Shown piece after piece: positions 34,763 to 45,144 of a stretch of DNA of 64,000 nt. Made by a program: the position numbers and the translations under genes. The notes below the pieces were generated by a model. That model saw nothing but the letters and a program-made list of their open reading frames with translations, did not search any database and was not told the origin of the DNA. Numbering within the stretch: the stretch's first letter is position 1; the number at the start of each line of letters is the position of its first letter. The stretch spans positions 224,010,986 through 224,074,985 of the forward strand of contig NC_134358.1 in NCBI RefSeq assembly GCF_048569485.1. The letters run 5' to 3'. This DNA comes from Anomaloglossus baeobatrachus (Eukaryota > Chordata > Amphibia > Anura > Aromobatidae).

Positions 34763-35944
34763 TTGGTAGATGTAATGTTAATAATGTTTGTCCATCTATT
34801 TTATTCTTTCTCCTTCTCTAACGGTCTCACTAAGGATTAGTGACCAAAGGAAATCTGACCACAATTCGCCAAAAATCAGTGTTTTGTTTTTTCTTCTCAT
34901 TTTTAGATGAAATATTTTGTCTTTTTTTATTACTACACATAATGTGAAGCATTATTTATTCATACTTTGCAGAATTCATTATGCCTTTTCTGTCTTAGTT
35001 TTCTTGATTTTGTAAATAATCCTAAATATTGTCTGAAGATATTTGCATCCCATACTGTAAATAAATAATAATCTGATTTCATTTTTTAATATTCTGCTGA
35101 AATAAACCTTGGTAAACTGTTTGCCTTCACGCTGTGATCGATTCCGGTGACTTTAACGTCTTAAGACCTTAACAAAAGTTGCTTGATCAGCTTAGATGTT
35201 GGCAAAACATGATTTTATTAAAATAAGATTTGGCAAGGCCGCTACTAGTGCTATCATTAATTTTATTGTCTACTAAATCCATTTAACCAAGCAGAAAGAA
35301 GGTCATTCAACCTGTATCCTGCAGTAGAGATGTGCTCCACTTATTACTATTTGCTCACTTATAATCTACAGATTAAACAAAATACGACTGACATATTAGA
35401 GTCGTGGGTAGAAAATCATAAGTATGACATTAAATAAAAATGGACAAGTGCACATTGCAGTATATGGAGTCAGAGGTGAATGAGGTTTAGTACCTAAGAT
35501 ACCAATAACATCTTCCTGCTTGTGATATCTTTCTCGTCAAAAATCCATGGAAGACTTCTCACATATCACTTAGATGATGAACTATTTTGATTGGAAAAAT
35601 AGAATAAAATCATGAAATTGTTACATATTGATTTGGTAAAATTAGTGGAAACACTACTAATTATACCCAATGGTCTAAAATTGAGAAATACGTCTCTCGA
35701 TTTCATAAAAGGATATAAAAAATTATGTAAAAGTATTTGCTATTACATTCATTTTAAATAGACTCCTTTCACCTGTAAAGGTGTGTTTTTAATTTTTTTT
35801 TTATCATTTTGAAATTCTTTCATCAGTTATACAAATATGAGAATATAAAAAGTAGCATCTCGTTACGTATATTACCGGCTGGCACAGGTTCGTTTTTGTA
35901 TCTCCCAGTGTTGGGCTCATACCATTCCAATACATAAAGGGTGT
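34763..35944. other. Intergenic DNA, possibly single copy
   Basis: AT-rich, no gene, no recognised repeat. 35100-35300 is less simple in composition than its surroundings and could be a conserved non-coding element of the ID4 domain, but nothing in the sequence proves that. Confidence 0.4.
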
Positions 35945-36735
35945 CACAAATGTTAGTGACTGTCATGGAGCTTACTGACTACTATTAGTCCTATGGAACT
36001 TTACTGACTTCTCTACTAACTACTAATATATGTCCTATAGAGCTTTACTAACTACTCTACTGACTACTAATATTAGTCCTATGGACCTTTACTGACTACT
36101 TTGCTGACTACTAATATAAATGCTATGGAGCTTTACTGACTACTTTACTGACTACTAATATTAATTCTATGGAGCTTTACTGACTACTACCGGTAATATT
36201 AGTCCTATAGAGCTTTACTGACTACTTTACCGACTACTAATATAAATGCTATGAAGCTTTACTGACTACTCTACTGACTACTAATATTAATGCTATGGAG
36301 CTTTACTGACTACTCTACTGACTACTAATATTAGTGTTATGGAGCTTTACTGACTACTAATATTAGTCCTATGAAGCTTTACACACTACTTTGCTGACTA
36401 CTAATATTAGTGCTATGGAGCTTTACTAACTACTCTACTGACTACTAATATTAGTGTTATGGAGCTTTACTAACTACTCTACTGACTACTAATATTTGTC
36501 CTAAGGGGGGTTTACTGACTACTTTGCTGACTACTAATATTAGTGTTATAGATCTTTGCTGAATAATAATATTAGTGTTATGGATCTTTGCTGACTACTA
36601 ATATTAGTGCTATGGAGATTTACTGACTACTAATATTAATGCTATGGAGCTTTACTGACTACTAATATTAGTGCTATGGAGCTTTACTGACTACTAATAT
36701 TAGTGCTATGGAGCTTTACTGACTACTACCGCAAT
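35945..36735. repeat. Minisatellite, composite 45-60 bp unit
   Basis: Units combine CTATGGAGCTTTACTGACTA with CTCTACTGACTACTAATATT and TAGTGCTATGG in varying order, about 15 times. Some units lack the middle block. Confidence 0.9.
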
Positions 36736-36872
36736 GAAAAATTTCCAAAGGATGAGCAGGTTGAACAGTATGAAAGATTGTGCTTTAGGTCATGCTAAAG
36801 ACCAATGAAAAAGTAAAAAATATTCTGGTTAATTCTATATTAATAATATTATAATTGTGACAGAACAGACCC

Positions 36873-37021
36873 ACCCTGTAGACTGTGACCTCTCGCGGGC
36901 AGGGTCCTCTCTCCTCCTGTACCGGTCTGTGCCTGGTATTGTTCATGATTATTGTACTTGATTTTATTATGCATACCCTTTTCACATGGAATAAATGGTG
37001 CTATAATAAATAATAATAATT
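36873..37021 (+). mobile_element. L2-type LINE 3' tail fragment
   Basis: TGTAGACTGTGACCTCTCGC and GGGCAGGGTCCTCTCTCC match the 3' UTR of the L2 at 23090-23200, and it ends in GGAATAAATGGTGCTATAAT plus (AAT)n. Only the last 150 bp are present, as is usual for 5'-truncated LINEs. Confidence 0.8.
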
Positions 37022-38956
37022 TGATAGTTTGTATAATGGCAAGACCAGCTCTTTCCCTCTGCACTATTCATTAATGTGATATTTAAGAATGCAAATATTG
37101 TTACCCTACATTATCCCAAGAAGCATATTCTAACCTCTCACCATTAGATACCCTTACAGGCAGGTCACGGCCTTCTTTCTTGTGTGTATCATGCTGTATA
37201 GTTGTGAACATTTTCCCTATTACCAATGTGAGCAGAAAACACATTGAACCATTAACTTTAGCGGGTTGCAGCTTTTTCCAATTGCTCAAGGTCATTTCTA
37301 AGGTCAAACCTGGCCTATTGTATAAAGCAAAATGAGTCTACCAAAAATGGACACATATTTTTACTGCATCATGGCCAGTTTTTGCCTATGAAATAGAATG
37401 CCAAGCAAATATTTAACTTTTATTAGGGTTAAGGAATTTTACAGTTTTAGTATATGGTACCGGAATCCAGAATAATATGGCGCTGATTTATTGTAAACTT
37501 TTAGGTAAGCAATTGTTTTCATTGGAGGTGAACTGGCTTCTGCTTGCAGTAATATAAATTGATCATTCTAATCATTATCCACTGTCAGCCACATACAGAC
37601 GCATCATTCTCACATGTATTCATAGCACAGGCGTAATTAAGAACATCTATGCCCTAATCTATGGTGATAATGAATTGCATTTCGTACAGCCATAACCAGT
37701 TCCTCATGACCTGACATCACGGCTCCGATACTCATTCAAGTTCACAGGCATAAATTTCCCTTGTCAGTTCTGTCAATAGAAGTCAGGAAATGTGCATGCA
37801 AAATGTGAAACGCATTCCTTTATTTCAGCGTAAAGTTTGAGGACATCAGTGATGGGGGGAAAAAAAAATCATGTTAGGAATTAGAAAATTAACAGAATTA
37901 TTCGTCTACATTTTGCTTAAAGTGTCCAAAAAAAAGTAACAAATCCAAACATCACAACAATAAAATACTCTCACTTTCAGTAAGGTTAATACACAGGTAA
38001 GAAAGACAAGGCTGAGACACGTTAAAAAATGTTTTAATACTCATGTGTAAAAAATACATATGAGATTACAGTAGAAACTGCAGGAAAATTTCTGCTTGTC
38101 TCCCTCCATCAGCTTAGATACAGTTAGATAGAATACAGTAAGGTTTCCTTTGGTTGCAAGCAATGAACTGTCTGCTTACCTAGCACAGGGTCCACTGAGA
38201 AAATCCACACAAAGGAAGAGAAAGAAAATGCTTTTTGCCTTTTAACCCCCCCAACCCCCCTCGTTACAAATATAATAGCACCAATGTGTACTTGGAATTA
38301 CGACTCTGAAATTAGGATTTAACCCTCTACAATGGAATAAAATCAGAGACTGAAACAGTGGGACTAAATGACCATAATTGGCCATATTCATAAGATAATT
38401 GAATACATGCAAACCAAGGAATGAACAAGGAAGAAGACTCTGCCTTAGAGACTAATGGGATTATGTATAGCAAGGAGTCAGATTTTATTCCATTTGCACT
38501 GCGCGCACCAATACGGATGCCAAATTCCGCACATTGGAACGACGAGGACATATATAGTCATTTTAATCAAATGCAACTTCTCTTCCCACAAAACAAGACC
38601 GGTCTCTGTTTATTTGCAGGGACCCATTGCTAAGCAAAGCCAGTTATGGCAATGCGGATGACAAATATGATGTATTTGACAAGTATATGGTGACAGGGTG
38701 TTATACACAATCCGAAAGGTGGGCAGAGATCGAGGGCTTAGAAAGTGAGACAACCCAGTGTTTACTAAACAAGTAACAGTAAATATTGGATTTTCTTTTG
38801 TAACACTGACAATATATTAATGCAGAGGAAAAAAAAAATCAAAATCACTTTTAACAACCCATATTCAGCAAAGTTTAGAGAGACATGAAAACATTTCTTC
38901 CTTCCCACTTTTCATTGGGTATAACTGAGTGCAAAGGTGATGATTACAGAATTTCG

Positions 38957-39005
<49 letters not shown>

Positions 39006-39018
39006 CTACATACATATA
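37022..39018. other. Downstream flank of ID4, possible non-coding elements
   Basis: No gene and few repeats. An (AT)n tract lies at 38959-38997. Stretches around 38085-38190 and 38460-38650 have mixed composition without repeat signatures and would be the first places to look for conserved non-coding elements. That is a guess from composition only. Confidence 0.4.
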
Positions 39019-39108
39019 TACTGCTCAAAAAAAGAAATGGAACGCTAAAATACCATTTAGCGTTTTTTTTGTTTAAGTGTTCCCTTTATGTTTCTGAGCA
39101 GTATATAT
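39019..39108. mobile_element. End-only Tc1-like remnant (fused terminal repeats)
   Basis: CTGCTCAAAAAAAGAAATGG on the left faces GTTCCCTTTATGTTTCTGAG CAG on the right. These are the two terminal repeats of a well-known Tc1-like family, here joined with almost nothing between them. The element sits in an (AT)n microsatellite, as expected for a TA target. Confidence 0.75.
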
Positions 39109-39112
39109 ACAT

Positions 39113-39162
<50 letters not shown>

Positions 39163-39299
39163 TTATTTAGGCCAATTCACAGCTTTGGGACAGTGAATAA
39201 CACTTTAGGATACAGTTTAATGTTGAGTTCTAGACTGAACTAAGGTATACATTAAGTCAATCATCTGATTCAAGTAAGTGGGAAGTTACAAGTCCATCC

Positions 39300-39923
39300 T
39301 TTCATGTCTCTTCAGTTAATCATTTATTTATTCTTTATTCTTATGACAAATTAAAAAACAAAATCTAAATCCCCTGGGACAAAACAAAAAAAAAAAGACA
39401 CATTCATATTTACACAAAATATTTAATTAAAAATACTTCATAATTACAGTAGTCTATTAAAGCATATACTTTGTATCACTTACACTTATAGAACATCTCT
39501 ATATATACAGTATGAAATGTCACTCATGTTTTCTTCTATACAATATGTAACATTCCTGCAGGGAGAAGAAAATTCCCCGGAGAGATAAAATCATCTATTT
39601 TAAACAATAGATGTAAAGACAAAATATCTACAATACTCTGGTATATTAGTAAAGCTTCATATTGAGTTCTTCATTTGATAGTATATTCTCTCTAAGACGT
39701 GTCCCCTATGCCATCAGGTCAGGGACTTCCACAGTGCATGTCTGATGATACAAGGTGGACACATGGTGAAGGATTGGATTCTCCGTGTAGTGTGGAAAAG
39801 CGAAGTGAAGGATGTTTTTCCCCCTCTTTTGTCTGGTGGCTGTTTTTCATTCCCCTCCCTTATTCTCTAATTTGTCTCTCTTCCTCTGTGCTCCTCCTGG
39901 CTCTGGATTTGCCTGCTGCACAC
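39300..39923 (-). other. ID4: ID4 exon 3, conserved 3' UTR
   Basis: The acceptor TTCCTCTTCCACAG|GTGTGC fixes the start at 39923. Blocks such as AAGCTTTACTAATATACCAG, ACATCTATTGTTTAAAATAG (39614-39595) and AATGTTACATATTGTATAG correspond, as I recall it, to the 3' UTR of mammalian ID4. Polyadenylation signals AATAAA lie at 39339-39334 and 39332-39323 (minus strand), so cleavage is expected near 39300-39315. Several ATTTA-type, AU-rich stretches could control mRNA stability. The exact end is inferred. Confidence 0.8.
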
Positions 39924-40454
39924 CTGTGGAAGAGGAATGAATAGAGGGGGTGTGTGAACCATTCTGCTCCAGACTTACTGGCGCCACCAACAAAACACAA
40001 GACATGCTTGATCAACAACCCAAAACAAACCAGGTCAAACTACAAGCACAGCTCCCAAGCTAGTCCAAGCATAGGAACGCAGCTGCAGTGGACTGCTCAG
40101 TCCCTGCTCCCATACAGAGCTTTGGGCTATCATCTGTGACCCTCATCCCTCTCCAGACTCGTGATAGGAATACGAGAAGAATAATGATAGGCAGACTCTG
40201 CGTTTACCTCCTATTAGAACTGGCCATAGAAATAATAGATTTTCCGCCAATATTAGGTATAATAAGTGAGGTACGATGGGTTTATGAACAGTTAAAATCC
40301 CTCACGATGCAATTTATTACATCACAATGAAAGAAAGCTAAATATAAAAGGGAAAAAATATATAATTTCACTTCAACTATCACCATATGGTGACTATAAG
40401 GCAAATAATAAATGACCACAATATAGTCTGTATAATATCCAGTCCAATGCTTAC
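39924..40454 (-). other. ID4 intron 2
   Basis: GTAAGC donor and CACAG acceptor, 531 bp. No frame or repeat of note. Confidence 0.75.
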
Positions 40455-40466
40455 CTTAAGGGCACA

Positions 40467-40514
40467 CTAGCGACACAGTATACTGTCTCCTTCCTTGTTC
40501 ACCACTGCCGCAGC
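40467..40514 (-). CDS. ID4: ID4, coding exon 2 (C-terminus)
   Basis: This small exon, too short for an ordinary frame search, encodes AAAVVNKEGDSILCR and a TAG stop. It matches the ID4 tail known from mammals (AGAVNKQGDSILCR). The acceptor is TCTTTTTTCCCAG|GCTGCG, in phase 0 with exon 1. After the stop the exon runs on for 12 bases to a donor, AAG|GTAAGC (exon edge 40455), so the last intron follows the stop by only 12 nt. This is far too close to trigger nonsense-mediated decay, and is usual in this family. Confidence 0.93.
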   Translation of the reverse strand, partial: AAAVVNKEGDSILCR

Positions 40515-41452
40515 CTGGGAAAAAAGACATAAAATATATATTAATTAGGATTGGGGATAGTACACATGAAATAATGGGGAAGCAAAGAGAGAAATAATAG
40601 AGCGATAAACAAAAGGCTCATTGGTAATGTTGCGGTCATTGGTCTTGTAGAATGGGCACTGGCTGCAGAGGCAGTGACAGGTCACACTTCACGGATCAGA
40701 ATAAGACACACAAAAGACTGATCACCTTCAGGCTGCTGCTCCTAATTAAAATCTGACATACACTTAACTCGCAGGCAATTGGCCTGTAGCAGAGGGCTTC
40801 GCAGTATCAGCACTGGGGAGAGGGCGAGGGGGATAGCTGCCTATTCTCTTCAGCTGGGAAAAGGCCATCGCAGGCTGTGCGCCGGTGGATTTATGGCATT
40901 TGATAATGATGAACATGATTGCAACACATTTTCTGTGCATAAACAAGGAAGAGACAGCTGCTTTCCACTCATCAGGAACACAACTACTAAGAGGAAATGA
41001 CAAGAATAAGCCATAACAGTGAACATCACCTGCCATCTGGACAGAGTCACTACATCTCCGAGTGCTATGATCCCTGTGTGGGACTGATATGAAGCAGTGG
41101 AGCGCTGTCAGGTGGATCTGTCCTTCCTCAGATGCCAGAGCTGTCATCACACTCTACTGAGATACCACGGAGTCCAGTGGGCACCAATACGAGAGAACTG
41201 ATAGGACATACCAGGGGCGGACATATCATTGGTGCAACCGGTGCAGCCGCACAGGGGCCCAAGAGGTAAGGGGGCCAAATTCTACCTCCAAAGCAGGTGG
41301 AATTGTGCATTATGATGAGCTATTGGACTGCAAAGGGCCCATATATTGTTCTTGCACAGGGGCCCTCTTCTGTCTGTGGGACATACATAACAGCTAACAT
41401 GTGGCATGCTTACTCAACACACGTAGAGTATATAGAAGGGGACGCCTCTTAC
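40515..41452 (-). other. ID4 intron 1
   Basis: GTAAGA donor and CCCAG acceptor, 938 bp. It holds a MITE-like repeat at about 41213-41390. A 128-codon minus frame at 40764-41150 has no recognisable domain and is not supported. Confidence 0.85.
41213..41390. repeat. MITE-like repeat in ID4 intron 1
   Basis: GGGGCGGACATATCATTGGT with GCACAGGGGCCC on the left, and the complement GCACAGGGGCCCTC near 41358-41372 on the right, form loose inverted ends. The same kind of text recurs near 46905-46970, suggesting an interspersed family. Confidence 0.45.
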
Positions 41453-41803
41453 CGGGTCTATATTGAGGTCTGTCAGAGGGGTCCGGGCAGGTGCCTGCTG
41501 CCTAAGCAGCACAGGGTGTGTGTCCAATGCCAGTTGAAGGTCCAGTATATAGTCTATAACATGCTGCAGGATCTCCACTTTGCTCACTTTCTTGTTCTGG
41601 GGGATGGTGGGCACCAACCTCTTGAGGCGGCTGTAACAGTCATTCATGTCATATTGCAGACACAAGGACTCCTCTTCTTCCATCTTGTAACGAGCTACAC
41701 CAAGGCTGTGTTCAGAGAGGCAGTGCAGTGCCAGCTCCCCACACACACCCCCCGTCACTGGGGCTCTCCGGCTGTGGGGACGCACGGGGCTCACAGCTTT
41801 CAT
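41453..41803 (-). CDS. ID4: ID4, inhibitor of DNA binding 4, coding exon 1
   Basis: This exon encodes residues 1-117. The start, MKAVSPVRP, is the conserved ID4 N-terminus and is the first in-frame ATG; G at -3 and A at +4 give a good context. The helix-loop-helix spans about 53-93: helix 1 [16 protein letters not shown], loop with NKKVSKV, helix 2 [17 protein letters not shown]. There is no basic region before it, so the protein dimerises with E proteins and other bHLH factors and prevents DNA binding in the nucleus. The family roles are in neural progenitors and other precursors. The exon ends after TDLNIDP with the donor GACCCG|GTAAGA, phase 0. ID4, and not ID1-3, is indicated by the N-terminus and by [20 protein letters not shown] with THPVLLRQ. 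Confidence 0.95.
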
Positions 41804-41826
41804 TGCAGGCAGCGACCACGTATTAT

Positions 41827-41862
41827 CTAGTAAGACAGTGAAGAGCAGCAAATATACAGCAT
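41827..41862 (-). CDS. Short upstream ORF in the ID4 5' UTR
   Basis: An ATG 59 nt before the ID4 start opens an 11-codon frame ([11 protein letters not shown]) that stops before it. If transcription starts near 42062, this ORF is in the leader and could lower initiation at the main ATG. Its context is weak (T at -3). It overlaps the octamer-like ATGCAAAT at 41861-41868 (plus strand). Function is not shown. Confidence 0.35.
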   Translation of the reverse strand: MLYICCSSLSY

Positions 41863-42062
41863 GCAAATGTTATATCCAAGGAGGGGAGTTCGTCTATGAT
41901 ATACAGGATCACTGCGTGGAGTCTTAGGTCCTTGATAGGATAGAGCCGGTACCAGGCTAGAGATAACCGGCACTGGTTCTGGGTGACAGAAGGATGGACA
42001 CAGAAGGATGGACACAGAAGACGACAGCAGTGTCTCCAGTCAGCCAGTCACTCACGACTCCC

Positions 42063-42145
42063 TGCTCTGCAGCCTCTGTGCTCACATATTTATGGCAGGG
42101 ATCTAGTAGGGAGGGCGAGAGCTGGGAGGGAGGGCGGGAGCAGTG
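42063..42145 (-). promoter_or_regulatory. ID4 core promoter
   Basis: On the minus strand a TATA-like CATAAATATG (box at 42093-42086) would place the start near 42060, giving a leader of about 260 nt. A GC-rich CCCGCCCTCCCTCCCAGC block (about 42140-42123) upstream could bind Sp-type factors. Assignment rests on position and motif only. Confidence 0.6.
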
Positions 42146-42473
42146 ATGGTGGGTGGAGAGCCATCCAGCATGAGCACACTGGCAGCCTCTCACTTATCAC
42201 AAGTTCTCCTCTATACATAAACCAAACACTTCCTAGAAAATATGCAGCAAAAAAAGTGAATATAACCATCAACTGTATTACCAAAGCTGCCCCTACACCA
42301 AAAGGTGTTCTGTCCGGAAAAGGGAAGGCACTGGCCATCCTCATTAAGATATCCGCACCAATGCTGAGACATCTGCCAGAACAGTGAGCAATTCCAGGGA
42401 CTTATCCCATCAGATTCCATTAGAATGTAAAAAGATTCTCCCACGTATGCGTTCAAAAACTATAGTATTTTCC

Positions 42474-42504
<31 letters not shown>

Positions 42505-42874
42505 CTATAGACATAGCAATATACAATATTTATCTTCCCTGGAAATGTTTCTACTTTCCCTCTCTTACGACATAATTAATACAAGGACATTTCAATAGAG
42601 GACCACCATTATCAGCTGACCCTTTCAGAAAGTCTTCTTTTGGACATGTAAAATGACAGTGTGCTGTATTGTTTGTTATATTTAATTGTCCGGGAAGGTC
42701 AGAACATTACGTGTGTTTTACAATATTCATTCTGATATTGTTGCAACAGTTCAATACATTAAATATTAACAATATATACAAAAAAGTCCCAGTATTTTCA
42801 CTATTAAAAGAACTATTTATTTATAAATTCAAATAGGATTTCTGTGTCTGTTCTTAACATATACACCCAGTAAT

Positions 42875-42876
<2 letters not shown>
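42146..42876. other. Upstream flank of ID4
   Basis: No gene. A (GATA)n run is at about 42482-42503. The stretch 42200-42400 has mixed composition and may be regulatory, but no motif decides it. Confidence 0.45.
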
Positions 42877-42927
<51 letters not shown>

Positions 42928-42962
42928 CATACATATATATATATATATATACACATATATAT

Positions 42963-43052
<90 letters not shown>
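42877..43052. repeat. (AT)n microsatellite
   Basis: About 175 bp of nearly pure AT with a few CA interruptions. Long Tyr-Ile frames here are artefacts. Length may be unreliable in assemblies. Confidence 0.95.
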
Positions 43053-43055
<3 letters not shown>

Positions 43056-43554
43056 CACATAATTTGCATTATTTTTTTTTTTTTTTTTGAAAAGCAAAGA
43101 ATCCATGACAAGATAAAAGCAATCGAGATGAATGTTGGTGGGTTATCTTTTGAACCATGTCATTAAAGCATGCCAAAGGGAAGACTGAATGATAGATGCT
43201 CCTGTTGTCAAGCACATATCACTAAGAGGGGTTGAAAATGTAGTGTTTGGTGTGCAGGTGAAACATAATTACATAGTAATGAGACATTACTTCCCAAGGA
43301 GCAGGGGGCTGTTTAGTGCCATTTGTGGTGACACACATGTCCATGTCATGCTTTATTTACAAAAAGGTTTTTTGTGGACAGGGAAGCACCTGCCTCTTAA
43401 AAGCTCTGGTCTATATTTCATGCTTCAACGTCTTTGATATATTTAATACAAAGATAATAATTGACTAGTGTGTGTGTATGTGTGTGTGTGTGTGTGTGTG
43501 TATATATACGGATAGATACATATAGATATTATATATAAAAAATAGAATTATTAT
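43053..43554. other. Intergenic DNA, no gene seen
   Basis: Contains a (TG)n/(TA)n microsatellite at about 43468-43508. Nothing else recognised. Confidence 0.5.
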
Positions 43555-45088
43555 AACAAGTCCACACACCCTTTTCAATATGCCAGGTTCTTGTCATCAT
43601 CTAAAAAAATCATACCAAGAAGAATAATTAAAAAAAATGTTTCTTTTATTACTGTTATCCATTTTCTGCCCGACTCAATTAAAAAACAAACTCTTTATGG
43701 GTGGAAGCAAAAAAATAAAGAACTAACATTACACCTTTAAACTAATACTTTGTTGAAGCACCCTTTACATCAAGTCTGCATTCAGTCTTTTTTGGACAAC
43801 ATCTATTAGCATGGCACATCTAGAATTGGCAATCTTTGCCCACTCTTCCTTGCAGTAGTGCTCCGTATCTTCCACATTATGAGGAACTCTCATATATACA
43901 GCCTTTTGCGCTCTGGCTGTGCCATTTCAATACTTTGATACTTCTCTGGCAAAGCCATTCTTTTGTCGATTTGGAGATATGCTAAGGGTATGTGCGCACG
44001 TTGCTTTTTACCTGCTTTTTACCTGCTTTTTTGCTGCTTTTTCTTCTGCGCTGTTTAATGCCAAAATGGATGTGTTCTTCTATTCAAGCAAAGTCTATGG
44101 GAATTTGGGTTTCTTGTTCACACTATGTTGTTCAAAATGCTGCCTTTTTGTGGCAGAACTTTGGTCAAAAACTCAGCTTTGCAGTGCAAAACCCAAATGG
44201 CAAAAACAATTGACATGTTGCTTCTTTGAAAAGCTGAGTTTTTGACCAAAGTTCTGCCACAAAAAGGCAGCATTTTGAACAACATAGTGTGAACAAGAAA
44301 CCCAAATTCCCATAGACTTTGCTTGAATAGAAGAACACATCCATTTTGGCATTAAACAGCGCAGAAGAAAAAGCAGCAAAAAAGCAGCTAAAAAGCAGGT
44401 AAAAAGCAACGTGCGCACATACCCTTAGGGTCATTGTCATGTTGAAAGGTGAAATACCTCTTCATTTTCAGCTTTTTAGCACAAGCCTGAAAGTTTTGTT
44501 GTAAAATTGACTGATATTTGGAACTATTGATAATTTCTTCAGCTTTGATTACCCCCAGTGCCAAAATCAGCCCCAAAGCATACCTCCACCATGCTTCACT
44601 GGGAGTATAGTATTTTATTTGGTGATGTGCAGTGTAGGCTTTGTGCCAAACAGGTTTTCCATAATCCTCTTGGCAGACTTGATGTTGTTTTTTGCAAAAC
44701 ATAGCCAGGTTTGGATGTTTTTGTTTGTAAGGAAAGGCTTCCCGCCCTACCACAAACACTAGACATGAAAAATACAAAAGATTGTTGTCAAATGTAGTAG
44801 TACGTACCAGAAATTCTTGCAGCTCCTTCAATATTGCTGAAAGCCTATTGTCAACCTCCTAGACCAATTTTCTTCCTGTCTTTCCATCAATTTTTGAGGG
44901 ACGTCCAGTTCTAGGTAATGTCACTGTAGTGGCAAACTTAAGCCACTCCTTAATGATCATCTTCACAGTGTTCAAAGGTATATCTAATACCATGGAAACT
45001 TTTCTGCATGCATCAACTGAGTTTTCTACAATGAGATCCCTCTGCTGTGTTGTATGCTGGTTAAAGACCCTAGATTTTACTGTAAAAG

Positions 45089-45090
<2 letters not shown>
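43555..45090 (-). mobile_element. Tc1-like transposon with a nested palindrome
   Basis: Minus-strand transposase text is present throughout. The DNA-binding part reads IPLNTVKMIIKEWLKFAT and GRPSKIDGKTGRKLV (frame 44859-45206), and the catalytic side includes the PGGSMLWG-like block seen as CATACCTCCACCATGCTTCA. The frame is broken. A 441-bp inverted-repeat element has inserted at 43985-44425. The right end runs into (AT)n; the terminal repeats are not clear. Confidence 0.8.
43985..44425. mobile_element. Foldback MITE, near-perfect 441-bp palindrome
   Basis: Two arms of about 200 bp are almost exact complements, ending AGGGTATGTGCGCACGTTGC on both sides, with a loop of about 40-50 bp around 44190-44220. 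TA flanks both ends (TAA left, TTA right), compatible with a TA or TWA target. The same sentence can be read in both directions, which gives matching frames on both strands. The near identity of the arms points to recent formation or arm homogenisation. Confidence 0.85.

Positions 45091-45144
<54 letters not shown>

Larger units (their letters stand above)
39300..42062 (-). other. ID4: ID4 gene, transcription unit
   Basis: Three exons on the minus strand are inferred from splice signals and homology: exon 1 (about 42062 to 41453), exon 2 (40514 to 40455) and exon 3 (39923 to about 39300). The introns are 938 and 531 bp, both GT-AG. The layout, with coding in exons 1 and 2, an intron just after the stop and a 3' UTR-only last exon, is that of vertebrate ID genes. 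The product is 132 aa, shorter than human ID4 (161 aa) because the alanine and proline runs of the mammalian protein are missing. No other gene is seen within 39 kb on one side or 22 kb on the other, which fits the gene-poor setting of ID4 in other vertebrates. Confidence 0.9.

Noticed and set aside
40764-41150. A 128-codon frame in ID4 intron 1 as a nested gene
   Set aside because: No domain, no conserved start, and it is spanned by a well-supported intron.
41453-41866. N-terminal extension of ID4 by 21 residues that looks like a signal peptide
   Set aside because: The frame upstream of MKAVSPVRP opens at TTG, not ATG, and the conserved family start is the internal ATG.
42813-43166. Tyr-Ile repeat proteins
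   Set aside because: Translations of an (AT)n microsatellite in three frames.
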